64,000 bases of DNA from Pollutiaquabacter aromativorans. GTDB taxonomy: Bacteria; Bacteroidota; Bacteroidia; AKYH767-A; 2013-40CM-41-45. Within the stretch, counting starts at the first letter, position 1, and the number at the start of each line of letters is the position of its first letter. The translations under genes and the position numbers were made by a program. Below are positions 52,151-60,946 of the stretch, one piece after another. Where the stretch lies: contig CP185379.1 in assembly GCA_049177215.1 (NCBI GenBank), positions 1,488,001 to 1,552,000 of the forward strand. Direction: 5' to 3'. The notes under the pieces were generated by a model. That model was given only the letters and a program-made list of their open reading frames with translations, ran no database searches and was not told the origin of the DNA.

Positions 52151-53140
52151 ATGGAAAACGTCACCAACACCGATGCCGGTTCTCACCTGGCGCCACCCCC
52201 TACCCGCAACTATCGGCTGTCATTCTCCGGTAACGGAGGAGAATATTTCGGCATCATCATCGTCAACTGGCTGTTGACCGTCATTACACTCGGGTTGTAT
52301 TACCCCTGGGCAAAGGCGCGTGAACTCCAGTACCTGTACGGCGCGACGGAATTCGAAGAGAACCGCTTCACCTTCCACGGTACCGGCAAGGAAATGTTCA
52401 AAGGGTTCATCAAAGCCCTGATCATCTTTGGCATATTGATGGCCGCCTTCATCGGATGCGCGTTTACGAACCACCCGCTGCTGGGATTGGTGATCTTATA
52501 TGGCGGACTGTTCGCACTGATTCCGCTGGCCATACACGGCTCCTACCGTTATCGCATGTCCCGGACTTCCTGGCGGGGTATTCGCTTCGGCTACCGGGGC
52601 GACCGGAACGAATTGTTCGTGAATTTCTTCAAGTGGATCTTCTTCACCGTTATCACCTTCGGTATCTACGGCGCCTGGATGAGCATGAACCTGCGCAATT
52701 ACGTCCTGAACAATGTGCGTTTCGGCAACATGAAATTCCGCTACAAGGGAAACGGAGGCGACTACTTTGTCCTGAACCTGAAGGGCTACTTCCTGACCAT
52801 TCTGACCTTGGGCATCTACATTGCCTGGTGGCAGCGTGACTTGTTCAACTATTATGTCAACAACCTGAGCCTGCACGATGAGGAACGGGAGGTTAAGTTC
52901 CGTTCGACGATCACCGGCGGAGGTATTTTCGGAATGGCCATCGTCAACATCCTGATCCTGATCTTCACGCTCGGACTGGGCTATGCCTGGGTGGTGACCC
53001 GTAGCCTTCAATATGTGTTTCGGAACATCCAGCCGGAAGGCACGATCGACTTCAACCGGCTGGAACAAACCGAAGCCCAATACACCGACGCGACCGGGGA
53101 GGATATTTCCGACCTGCTCGACTTCGGTTTCGTGATCTGA
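52151..53140 (+). CDS. DUF898 (YjgN-family) membrane protein
   Basis: 329 aa with six or so membrane helices. Three repeated modules each contain FxGxGxEYFxI-type text followed by TLGLYYPWAKARELQYLYGATEF, TFGIYGAWMSMNLRNYVLNNV and TLGIYIAWWQRDLFNYYVNNL, the DUF898 hallmark. The role in the inner membrane is unknown. It overlaps the M48 protease start by one base (TGATG). Confidence 0.9.
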   Translation: MENVTNTDAGSHLAPPPTRNYRLSFSGNGGEYFGIIIVNWLLTVITLGLYYPWAKARELQYLYGATEFEENRFTFHGTGKEMFKGFIKALIIFGILMAAFIGCAFTNHPLLGLVILYGGLFALIPLAIHGSYRYRMSRTSWRGIRFGYRGDRNELFVNFFKWIFFTVITFGIYGAWMSMNLRNYVLNNVRFGNMKFRYKGNGGDYFVLNLKGYFLTILTLGIYIAWWQRDLFNYYVNNLSLHDEEREVKFRSTITGGGIFGMAIVNILILIFTLGLGYAWVVTRSLQYVFRNIQPEGTIDFNRLEQTEAQYTDATGEDISDLLDFGFVI

Positions 53141-54219
53141 TGTCGGGTACTGCGGAAGGAATTCACTTCGACGGAAAGAGCGCCGTTCCGAGGATCGCCC
53201 GGTTGGTGATCCAGGAGGATCATGACGTGCTCGTACTGCACGATGAAGGCGGAACCCCACGCTTCATTCCTTTGTCTGATCTCGAGACTGAAAACACATC
53301 CGGAGTATTTCGCTTACGCTTTGGCGAAAACCCGGAAGAATCGCTGGAGATCCGGGATGAATCGTTTCGGGCCGAACTACTTCAAACGCTTCGTCGCAAG
53401 GGGCACCAGGGAATCTATTCCCGACTCGTACACGGCGGCGCCGGTTTGCATCTGTTGATCGCCCTGCTGCTGATCGGTGGCATCGCCTTCGCCTATTGGT
53501 TTGTGGTACCCTGGGTGGCGGAGCGTACGGTCAGCCTGTTGCCGGAGCGCTACGACTCGGCCATGGGCAGCACCTTTTATGACAGTTTCGTCGTCGATGA
53601 AGAAATCGACTCGGTGAAGACCCAGGCCCTGCGATCTTTCGCGGCTCAATTGAAGCTACCAGCGAGCGAACGACAACCCAAGTTTACCGTCGTTGTTTCC
53701 AAGGAAGAAAACGCCTTCGCCCTGCCCGATGGAAACATTGTCGTTTACAGCGGCATCCTGAAACTACTGGATCGCCCGGAACAATTGGTCGCCCTCATCG
53801 GTCACGAGAACGCGCACGTCACGCAACGACACTCGATGAAACTCCTCAGCCGGAGTCTTGCAGGCTACCTGTTCATCTCGGTTGCCTTGAGCGATGTCAA
53901 TGGCGTGATGGCCGTATTGGCCGACAATGCGAATGCCTTGCGCAATCTATCCTACTCCAGGGCGTACGAAAGCGAAGCCGACCGGATCGGGCTGGAAACT
54001 TTAATGGCGAATGACATAGCGGCGAGCGGAATGCGGGAGCTCTTTGAAAAACTGGAAGCCCATCACGATCTCTCCATCCCCGGCTTCCTGAGCACCCACC
54101 CTGTAGGCAACGAACGCATCGCGGAGGTGAGGGCATGGGAAACGGAACATCCTTATACGGCATCAGGAAAAAATGCCGGACTTGACTCGCTGTTCAACGT
54201 ACTGAAACAGGGACGCTGA
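53140..54219 (+). CDS. M48-family (HtpX/Oma1-like) metalloprotease
   Basis: 359 aa. The N-terminal 90 residues are a soluble domain, followed by one helix (LLIALLLIGGIAFAYWFVVPWV) and the peptidase: NAFALPDGNIVVYSGILKLL, the zinc motif LIGHENAHVTQRHS (HExxH), and the third ligand Glu in YESEADRIGLETL. It probably degrades or processes proteins in the periplasm or membrane. Coupling to the DUF898 gene by a one-base overlap suggests a joint membrane role. Confidence 0.92.
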   Translation: MSGTAEGIHFDGKSAVPRIARLVIQEDHDVLVLHDEGGTPRFIPLSDLETENTSGVFRLRFGENPEESLEIRDESFRAELLQTLRRKGHQGIYSRLVHGGAGLHLLIALLLIGGIAFAYWFVVPWVAERTVSLLPERYDSAMGSTFYDSFVVDEEIDSVKTQALRSFAAQLKLPASERQPKFTVVVSKEENAFALPDGNIVVYSGILKLLDRPEQLVALIGHENAHVTQRHSMKLLSRSLAGYLFISVALSDVNGVMAVLADNANALRNLSYSRAYESEADRIGLETLMANDIAASGMRELFEKLEAHHDLSIPGFLSTHPVGNERIAEVRAWETEHPYTASGKNAGLDSLFNVLKQGR

Positions 54220-54627
54220 TCAACCGGCTACGAGTATTCCGAAAAGCGCCAGGAGGAAATACGGCACCAGGGCCGCCGCGCCTGCATAGTCTTTCGCGAT
54301 CCGTTGACCGAAAAACAAACAGAGAAATACCAAGGCCGGTAAATAAAACGCGCAGAGAATGATTGGACTCCCGGGATTCGTCCATTGCAACAGCAGAGCA
54401 ACAACAGACAAACCGCCGGCGATCAACTCGAGCATCGTTAACAGCAGTAACATCGGTCGGCTCCAACGGGCCAAAGGCGAAGTCGCGAAATGACTTTGAT
54501 GAAACCCGAGATTATCCTTCCAATTCAGCAGCTTATCCAATCCTGATTGAAGAAAGAGTACGGCAAAAAAGGCCGATTCCAATACGATGATCCAGTGGGT
54601 GGCAGATCCGGTCAGCGTCGGGTGCAT
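54220..54627 (-). CDS. DoxX-like small membrane protein
   Basis: 135 aa with four hydrophobic helices. VLESAFFAVLFLQSGLDKLLNWKDNLGF and the later LELIAGGLSVVALLLQ and GQRIAKDYAGAAALVPYFLLALFGIL resemble the DoxX family. The function is unknown. It is convergent with the M48 gene, the two stops abutting. Confidence 0.75.
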   Translation of the reverse strand: MHPTLTGSATHWIIVLESAFFAVLFLQSGLDKLLNWKDNLGFHQSHFATSPLARWSRPMLLLLTMLELIAGGLSVVALLLQWTNPGSPIILCAFYLPALVFLCLFFGQRIAKDYAGAAALVPYFLLALFGILVAG

Positions 54628-54773
54628 TGGAAAAAGATACGGGTAAACGGGTGTCTTCCCAGACCGAATTCACCGGATTGATCAACAGACAAGTGTTACA
54701 ATTATTGCCCTAAAAGGCCGTTTTTTAGTCGTTTTGTTGGTAACTTTCAAGGACTTATAACCGGCAGTCCGGT

Positions 54774-54781
54774 TATCTTTG
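54774..54781 (+). promoter_or_regulatory. Candidate -7 box (TATCTTTG) for the UPF0173 gene
   Basis: Exact TAnnTTTG match ending 13 nt before the ATG at 54795. The -33 spacing is not ideal. Confidence 0.5.
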
Positions 54782-54794
54782 CAGGTCACTGATT

Positions 54795-55475
54795 ATGCGC
54801 ATTACCTACTACGGCCATTCGTGTTTTTTGGTTGAAATCAACGGAAAAAAGCTGCTTTTTGATCCGTTTATCAGCCAAAACCCGCTGGCATCAAACATTG
54901 ATGCAGGAAAGATCAAAGCAGATTTTATCCTGGTTTCACACGGTCACGCCGACCATACCGCCGATCTGTTGAGCCTGGCGAATCAGACCGGCGCTACTGT
55001 TGTTTCGAACTGGGAGATCTGTTCCTGGGTTCAAAGCAAGGGCTACAAAAAGGTCCATCCGATGAACATAGGCGGTCATTGGATCTTCGAGTTCGGCAAG
55101 GTTAAATGTGTGAACGCGGTCCATAGTTCCTCGCTTCCCGATGGGACCTACGGAGGGAATCCGATGGGTTTCCTGATCGAGACACCCGATGGGAAGTTCT
55201 ATTATGCCGGGGACACCGCGCTGCACCTCGACATGAAACTGATTGGTGATTACAAGAAGATGGATCTCGCCTTCCTGCCGATCGGGAACAACTTCACCAT
55301 GGGCATCGACAATGCCGTCATCGCGTCGGACTTTATCCGCTGCGATCGCATCATTGGCATGCACTATGACACCTTCGACATGATCAAGATCGATCATGAC
55401 GAAGCGAAAAAGAAATTCGATTCAGCCGGCAAGCAACTCACCCTGATGCAGGTCGGTCAAACACTGGAGCATTGA
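54795..55475 (+). CDS. UPF0173 metal-dependent hydrolase
   Basis: 226 aa metallo-beta-lactamase-fold protein. RITYYGHSCFLVEINGKKLLFDPFIS, the zinc motif LVSHGHADHTADLL, FYYAGDTALHLDMKLIG and IIGMHYDTFDMIKID are typical of UPF0173. The substrate is unknown. It is upstream of parA on the same strand by 43 nt. Confidence 0.93.
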   Translation: MRITYYGHSCFLVEINGKKLLFDPFISQNPLASNIDAGKIKADFILVSHGHADHTADLLSLANQTGATVVSNWEICSWVQSKGYKKVHPMNIGGHWIFEFGKVKCVNAVHSSSLPDGTYGGNPMGFLIETPDGKFYYAGDTALHLDMKLIGDYKKMDLAFLPIGNNFTMGIDNAVIASDFIRCDRIIGMHYDTFDMIKIDHDEAKKKFDSAGKQLTLMQVGQTLEH

Positions 55476-55518
55476 TCCTACGGTAGCTCCACCAGCAACG
55501 ATAAAAGAAACACACGAT

Positions 55519-56334
55519 ATGGGCAAGATCATAGCCATCGCCAACCAGAAAGGCGGCGTAGGAAAGACCACAACGGCGATGAACCTGGCCGCCAGCCTGG
55601 CGGTATTGGAGTTCAAGACGCTGCTCATCGACAGCGATCCGCAGGCGAATGCCACCTCCGGCGTCGGCTTCGACCCGCGCACGATCAAGACGAGCATTTA
55701 CGAGTGCATCATCAACGAGGTGAACCCGAAGGATATCATCCAGAAGACCACCACCCCGAACCTCTTCCTCATTCCGTCTCACATCGACCTGGTCGGCGCG
55801 GAGATCGAAATGATCCACCTGCCCAACCGCGAGCGGAAGATGAAAGAAGTGCTCGAGCAGGTGAAGGACCAATACGATTTCATCATCATCGACTGTTCTC
55901 CATCGCTGGGTCTCATTACCATCAACGCCCTGACGGCGGCCAATTCGGTGATCATCCCGGTACAGTGCGAGTACTTCGCCCTGGAAGGTCTGGGCAAACT
56001 GCTCAACACGATCAAGATCGTACAGAGCCGTCTGAACCCCGAACTGGAGATCGAAGGCATCCTGCTGACCATGTACGATTCCCGTCTGCGACTCAGTAAC
56101 CAGGTGGTGGAAGAAGTGAAAACCCATTTCCAGCAGATGGTATTCGACACGATCATCCAGCGAAACACCAAATTGGGCGAAGCGCCGAGTTTCGGTCAGA
56201 CCATCATCATGCACGACGCGACGAGCAAAGGTTCGGTCAACTACCTCAACCTTGCCCGCGAGATCCTGCAGAAGAACAACCTGACCAAGATCAAGGAGTC
56301 GGACAAGAAAATCCCGGTGACCGATGAGCAATAA
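55519..56334 (+). CDS. parA: ParA-family chromosome-partitioning ATPase
   Basis: 271 aa. The deviant Walker A IANQKGGVGKTTTAMNLAA is at residues 6-24, then LLIDSDPQANATSGVG, YDFIIIDCSPSLGLITINAL and PVQCEYFALEGLGKL. ParA uses ATP to move ParB-parS complexes. The stop overlaps the parB start region by 11 nt. Gene order parA-parB-DUF5683-dapB-lepB recurs in many Bacteroidetes genomes. Confidence 0.96.
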   Translation: MGKIIAIANQKGGVGKTTTAMNLAASLAVLEFKTLLIDSDPQANATSGVGFDPRTIKTSIYECIINEVNPKDIIQKTTTPNLFLIPSHIDLVGAEIEMIHLPNRERKMKEVLEQVKDQYDFIIIDCSPSLGLITINALTAANSVIIPVQCEYFALEGLGKLLNTIKIVQSRLNPELEIEGILLTMYDSRLRLSNQVVEEVKTHFQQMVFDTIIQRNTKLGEAPSFGQTIIMHDATSKGSVNYLNLAREILQKNNLTKIKESDKKIPVTDEQ

Positions 56335-57250
56335 CAAACGCAGCGCACTGGGTCGCGGACTGAGCGCCCTGCTCGAAAGCGCCGAGACCGACGTCACGAC
56401 CCGTTCATCAGGAGCCAATGCTTCCACGCCAACCGGCGTAGTGGGTTCCGTGGCCGTCATTCCACTGGAGCAGATCGAACCGAACCCTTTTCAGCCCCGG
56501 ACCGAGTTCAAGCCGGAGGAACTGAAAGAGCTTTCCCAATCGATCAAGGAACAAGGCATCATCCAGCCGATCACGGTCCGCAAACTCGGCTACGATAAGT
56601 ACCAGATCATCTCCGGTGAACGGCGTTTCCGTGCATCCAAGCTGGCGGGACTGGAAGCCATCCCGGCCTACATCCGCGTAGCGAATGATCAAGGTATGCT
56701 GGAAATGGCCCTGGTCGAAAACATCCAGCGGCAGGACCTTAACCCGATTGATGTGGCGATCAGCTACAAGCGACTGATCGAAGAGTGCAGCCTCACCCAG
56801 GAACAACTCAGCGAACGGGTTGGGAAGAACCGCACGACGGTCACCAATTTCGTCCGCCTGCTCAAATTGCCGCCTGAGATCCAGGCCGCACTGCGCGACA
56901 ACCGGATCACGATGGGACATGCACGTGCGATTCTCGGAGTTGACGACATTGGTCATCAACTGCTGCTTTTCAAGGAAATCCTGGAAAAGCAATTGAGTGT
57001 CCGCGACGTGGAAGAACGTGCCCGCCAGGCTTCCGGAAAACGAAGCCAGCGTGAAAATCAGAGCGCATCAGGTTCCGGTCGCTCCGCTTCGCAGCAGCAG
57101 TTCGAATATGAAAAGATCCGAAAGGTTCTTTCCAGTCATTTCAGCGCCAAAGTTCAGTTAAGCCATCAGTCAGACGGTTCCGGTAAGATCACCATTCCCT
57201 TCGGGAGCGACGAAGACCTTAACCGCATCCTCGAACTGTTGAACTATTGA
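56324..57250 (+). CDS. parB: ParB-family partition protein
   Basis: 308 aa. The ParB nuclease-like core is IEPNPFQPRTEFKPEELKELSQSIKEQGIIQPITVRK and GERRFRASKLAGLEAIPAYIR (arginine patch), then ALVENIQRQDLNPIDVA and the HTH LTQEQLSERVGKNRTTVTNFVRLLKLP. It binds parS sites near the origin and CTP. It overlaps parA by 11 nt. I found no obvious parS palindrome within the window. Confidence 0.96.
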   Translation: MSNNKRSALGRGLSALLESAETDVTTRSSGANASTPTGVVGSVAVIPLEQIEPNPFQPRTEFKPEELKELSQSIKEQGIIQPITVRKLGYDKYQIISGERRFRASKLAGLEAIPAYIRVANDQGMLEMALVENIQRQDLNPIDVAISYKRLIEECSLTQEQLSERVGKNRTTVTNFVRLLKLPPEIQAALRDNRITMGHARAILGVDDIGHQLLLFKEILEKQLSVRDVEERARQASGKRSQRENQSASGSGRSASQQQFEYEKIRKVLSSHFSAKVQLSHQSDGSGKITIPFGSDEDLNRILELLNY

Positions 57251-57258
57251 TCTACCGG

Positions 57259-57855
57259 ATGACGGCAAGCATGATCTACTCCCGATCGCCGTTCCCGGCA
57301 TTCCGTCCCTGCTCCACTGCCCTGCTTCTGCTGCTGTTGTTTCATGTAACACTGCAGACTTCGGCACAAGAACGGACTGACCAGGATTCACTTTCGGTTC
57401 TTCAGAACAAACGGGCCAACCGGGCGGCCTTGTCATCGGCCCTGCTTCCCGGTGCCGGCCAGATCATAAACAAGAAGTACTGGAAGTTGCCGATCCTCTA
57501 TGGCGGACTCGGAGCGCTCGTATACTTCGCAGGTACCAATCAGCAGTATTACAAGGACTACAAAAGCGCCTATGCAGCGCGGATTGATACGGATCCCCTG
57601 ACGGTTGACGCGTACCCCCGACTGAGTGCCAGCGATCTTCAGGTAAGGAAGGATTACTATCGTCGTAACCGCGATCTCTGTTATATCCTGGGCGGTGTTG
57701 TTTACATACTGAATATCGTCGACGCGTATGTGGACTCCCAGCTACGCGACTTTGACGTCTCCGACCAGTTGTCGTTATCCATCCGTCCGGGATTGCTGGA
57801 TAGTCGGCAAGCTGTTCCTGCGGCGGGTTTTCGTTTTACCCTGACAATTCCCTAA
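57259..57855 (+). CDS. DUF5683 secreted/membrane protein
   Basis: 198 aa from the ATG at 57259 (a TTG at 57247 and an ATG at 57271 are alternatives). A signal sequence (TALLLLLLFHVTLQTSAQ) precedes RANRAALSSALLPGAGQIINKKYWKLPILYGGLGALVYFAGTNQQYYKDYKSAY, the DUF5683 core, and a later helix. The function is unknown; it sits in the conserved parB-dapB interval. Confidence 0.9.
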   Translation: MTASMIYSRSPFPAFRPCSTALLLLLLFHVTLQTSAQERTDQDSLSVLQNKRANRAALSSALLPGAGQIINKKYWKLPILYGGLGALVYFAGTNQQYYKDYKSAYAARIDTDPLTVDAYPRLSASDLQVRKDYYRRNRDLCYILGGVVYILNIVDAYVDSQLRDFDVSDQLSLSIRPGLLDSRQAVPAAGFRFTLTIP

Positions 57856-57858
57856 ACC

Positions 57859-58602
57859 ATGAATATCGCGTTGATCGGATACGGTAAAATGGGAAAAACC
57901 ATTGAGCGACTGGCGGAAGAACGCGGTCATCGTATCGTGCTTAAAGTGGACCGAGAGGAGATCGCAGCACTCACACCCGAAGCGCTAAAGGCTGCGCAGG
58001 TCGCGATCGAGTTTACACAACCCGATGCCGCGGTCGCGAACATCTACCGGTGTTTCGAGGCAGGGATCCCGATCGTTTGTGGTACCACCGGCTGGTACGA
58101 GCACAAAGCGGATGTGGATGCCCGCTGCAAACTGGGTGGACATACCCTTTTTACAGCCTCCAACTTCAGCATCGGGGTCAACCTTCTGTTCGCCATCAAC
58201 GAACGGTTAGCCGAGCTCATGAATCGTCAACCGGCCTACCGCGAAGTGCTCATTCACGAGACTCACCATTTGCAGAAGCTCGATGCTCCGAGCGGTACCG
58301 CGATCTCGCTGGCCGAGCAGATCGTCGGTCGCCTCGACCGCTTGCACGCCTGGCATGCCTATCGGCATGATGAGAGCGTAACTGCAGGTCCGGAAAGTAA
58401 AGGCGAACTACCGGTGTTCTCTTCCCGGGAAGACGATGTTCCGGGCACCCATGTGGTGAAATACGTCTCCGAAGCCGATGAACTCGAACTCGTCCACAAG
58501 GCCTACAACCGGACCGGCTTCGCCACAGGTGCCCTGATGGCTGCCGAATGGGTGGTCGGCAAGCGCGGGGTGTTCGGCATGAAGGACTTATTAAGTCTTT
58601 GA
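57859..58602 (+). CDS. dapB: 4-hydroxy-tetrahydrodipicolinate reductase
   Basis: 247 aa. The cofactor motif is IGYGKMGKTIE; FTQPDAAVANI, GTTGWYEH, and the substrate/catalytic block IHETHHLQKLDAPSGTAISLAEQI are diagnostic. It reduces hydroxy-tetrahydrodipicolinate in the lysine/diaminopimelate pathway. Starts 3 nt after the DUF5683 stop. Confidence 0.96.
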   Translation: MNIALIGYGKMGKTIERLAEERGHRIVLKVDREEIAALTPEALKAAQVAIEFTQPDAAVANIYRCFEAGIPIVCGTTGWYEHKADVDARCKLGGHTLFTASNFSIGVNLLFAINERLAELMNRQPAYREVLIHETHHLQKLDAPSGTAISLAEQIVGRLDRLHAWHAYRHDESVTAGPESKGELPVFSSREDDVPGTHVVKYVSEADELELVHKAYNRTGFATGALMAAEWVVGKRGVFGMKDLLSL

Positions 58603-58650
58603 TGTGTAAATTTTAACACCCCATTAACCGCCAAGGGGGCAAGGCGGGGC

Positions 58651-58658
58651 TACCTTCG
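58651..58658 (+). promoter_or_regulatory. Candidate -7 box (TACCTTCG) for lepB
   Basis: TACCTTCG ends 38 nt before the lepB ATG; same variant as before uvrA and at 3070. Confidence 0.45.
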
Positions 58659-58696
58659 CACGTTAACAATTCGCTCCACGCGAAAAACAATTCAAT

Positions 58697-59857
58697 ATGG
58701 CACGATTCCGCATCAATTGGGACCTTATTAAAGACATTGTCTTCGGCATTTTCACCGTCGGTGTCTGGTTCCTGCTTAAACCCAAACCGGGGCAACGGAA
58801 GTCCGCCACACGAGAATGGATCGACGCCATCATCTTCGCTGTCATCGCGGCTACGATCATCCGGACTTTCCTGATCGAAGCCTATACCATCCCGACTCCA
58901 TCGATGGAAAAATCCCTCCTGGTGGACGATTTTCTGTTCGTCAGCAAGGTGAGCTATGGCGCCCGGGTACCGATGACGCCGCTCTCGTTTCCTTTCGCGC
59001 ATAATACCTTACCGTTGGTTGGCGGCAAATCCTATCTCGAATGGATCAAGATCGGTTATCATCGCTTACCGGGATTCGGCAGTGTTCATCGCGGAGATTG
59101 CGTGGTCTTCAACTGGCCTGCTGAAAATGAAGGACGACCGGTCGACAAGAAAGAAAACTACATCAAACGCTGTGTCGGCATTGCCGGCGACACCATTGAG
59201 ATCCGGGATCAGCAGGTGTACATTGACGGGCAATCACAACCCCTGCCGGAGCAGGCACAATCGAGTTACCACGTCATTACCGATGGCACGGGCTTCAGCG
59301 AACAGGCCGTTCAACGACTTGGCTTGCGTCAGAGCGGCGAGCAGATCTCACCGGTTGAATACAGTTTCCACATGACGAAAACGGGTGCTGAAGAAATGAA
59401 GCACTTCGGGAACGTAAAACTGGTGGAACAGAATCTGATCCCGAAATCGGCTTATCAGGACTTCATTTTCCCGTTCGACCCCCGCTTCGGTTGGAATGTT
59501 GACAATTTCGGGCCGCTGTGGATTCCGAAAAAAGGCGCGACCATCAAGATCGATTCTTCCAACATTGCGCTGTACCGAAAGGTGATTGCCGATTACGAAG
59601 GCAATCAACTCGAAGAACGGAACGGACAGATACTCATCAGCGGAAGCCCGGCAACGAGCTATACCTTTAAGATGGATTACTATTTCATGATGGGCGACAA
59701 CCGCCACAATTCAGCCGACTCACGCTTTTGGGGTTTCGTTCCCGAAGACCACGTAGTCGGTAAAGCCGTCATGATCTGGATGAGCCTCGATCGGAATGCG
59801 TCCTTCTTCAACAAGGTACGCTGGGGACGGTTGTTTCACTTTATCGGGGGATATTGA
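58697..59857 (+). CDS. lepB: Signal peptidase I
   Basis: 386 aa, the long Bacteroidetes type. A membrane helix (WIDAIIFAVIAATIIRTFLIEAYTIPTPSMEKSLL) ends in the catalytic Ser block; VDKKENYIKRCVGIAGDTIEIRD carries the general-base Lys; and YFMMGDNRHNSADSRFWGFVPEDHVVGKA closes the catalytic core. A large insertion (residues about 180-310) separates the two parts. It removes signal peptides at the inner membrane. Confidence 0.96.
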   Translation: MARFRINWDLIKDIVFGIFTVGVWFLLKPKPGQRKSATREWIDAIIFAVIAATIIRTFLIEAYTIPTPSMEKSLLVDDFLFVSKVSYGARVPMTPLSFPFAHNTLPLVGGKSYLEWIKIGYHRLPGFGSVHRGDCVVFNWPAENEGRPVDKKENYIKRCVGIAGDTIEIRDQQVYIDGQSQPLPEQAQSSYHVITDGTGFSEQAVQRLGLRQSGEQISPVEYSFHMTKTGAEEMKHFGNVKLVEQNLIPKSAYQDFIFPFDPRFGWNVDNFGPLWIPKKGATIKIDSSNIALYRKVIADYEGNQLEERNGQILISGSPATSYTFKMDYYFMMGDNRHNSADSRFWGFVPEDHVVGKAVMIWMSLDRNASFFNKVRWGRLFHFIGGY

Positions 59858-59965
59858 AGAAGGGACGACAAGCGAGAAGCAAAGAACCAGATTGATGTGT
59901 AGGATATCTGTTTTGTGACTGCCGTAACCTCTCCACCTATTTGCCAAGATTCATATTTTTACTTT

Positions 59966-60784
59966 TTACTGAATTTGCATGAAGTAGGAATTGGGCTTGG
60001 CATAAGGATATTCTTTATAAATCAAGTCTTTTTTGTACCCTTTATAATCACAAACCTTTTTCTTTCTGGACCTCCCCAAAAACAGACGCTCCTTAACATT
60101 GACAATCTTTGATAAATAGAATTCATGGTCAATTACAGCACAGATATCTGATTTTTCTGATCGAGAATATGAAATAAAGTTTCTAAAGCTAAGTGGAGAT
60201 TCCGTTTTCAAAAAATCTTTCTCACGAGGTGCTTTTTTTGACAATCCCTTTATATTGAAATCGCAATCAAAATACACTCCCGGAGAAACAGAGAACTTAT
60301 TTAGAACAACGAACCCTTTTGGAGGAATTTGAATTTCTCGCTTTGACCGACTTGCAACTCCTTTAGTTATAGATGTTTTTCGGATTCGACTCAATGAACT
60401 TATCGATTGATTTGATCTACCAATTTGTAAAAATTGTTCGTTTCGCAAAACAAAACTCGATGCATCAATAAACTGATCACTTACAGTGGCAGAATACGTT
60501 TCATCGCTCCAATAATCGAAAGATCTTCCATCATATATAAAATTAGATCTACCCAAGTCAAGGAAAATTGGATTCGCTTGCTTGTTCTGTATTGTAACTA
60601 TCATAGATGCACTTGACCCCCAAAAATCGTAGGTAATAAATAGATCAGCGTTCTCCCAGGAAAATCGGCCTTCACTCATCTTTACGTCATCGGATTCAAT
60701 TATGCCGACTTGATAAATCTTCGAACAGGATCCAAAATGTAAACCGAAAATGATCAGCACTATGATCTTAAGTATATTTTTCAT
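59966..60784 (-). CDS. Predicted lipoprotein, AT-rich, unknown
   Basis: 272 aa with lipobox (LIIFGLHFGSCSK, Cys20). Beta-rich text such as DLFITYDFWGSSASMIVTIQNKQANPIFLDLGRSNFIYDGRSF suggests a sandwich domain with a single repeated NPIFLDL motif seen in conserved immunoglobulin-like lipoproteins. The gene and its flanks are much more AT-rich than lepB and the reductase gene on either side, a sign of acquisition. No partner genes are visible. Confidence 0.75.
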   Translation of the reverse strand: MKNILKIIVLIIFGLHFGSCSKIYQVGIIESDDVKMSEGRFSWENADLFITYDFWGSSASMIVTIQNKQANPIFLDLGRSNFIYDGRSFDYWSDETYSATVSDQFIDASSFVLRNEQFLQIGRSNQSISSLSRIRKTSITKGVASRSKREIQIPPKGFVVLNKFSVSPGVYFDCDFNIKGLSKKAPREKDFLKTESPLSFRNFISYSRSEKSDICAVIDHEFYLSKIVNVKERLFLGRSRKKKVCDYKGYKKDLIYKEYPYAKPNSYFMQIQ

Positions 60785-60946
60785 GATTTTATTTTTAAAT
60801 TATTTCCACCTGAAAAGTAATAGTTCTCTTTCAATTTAAAAACAATTTACATATCGCACATTGATGAAAGACCCTAAAAGTGAGTATTATTTTCATGAAA
60901 TTAGACGTAGAAGATGGGATTCCTGATACTGCCTCCTCCGCCAAAT

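Noticed and set aside
55519..57250. Replication origin or parS site beside parA-parB
   Set aside because: No palindrome resembling TGTTTCACGTGAAACA and no cluster of DnaA boxes was seen; parAB alone does not prove that the origin is close.
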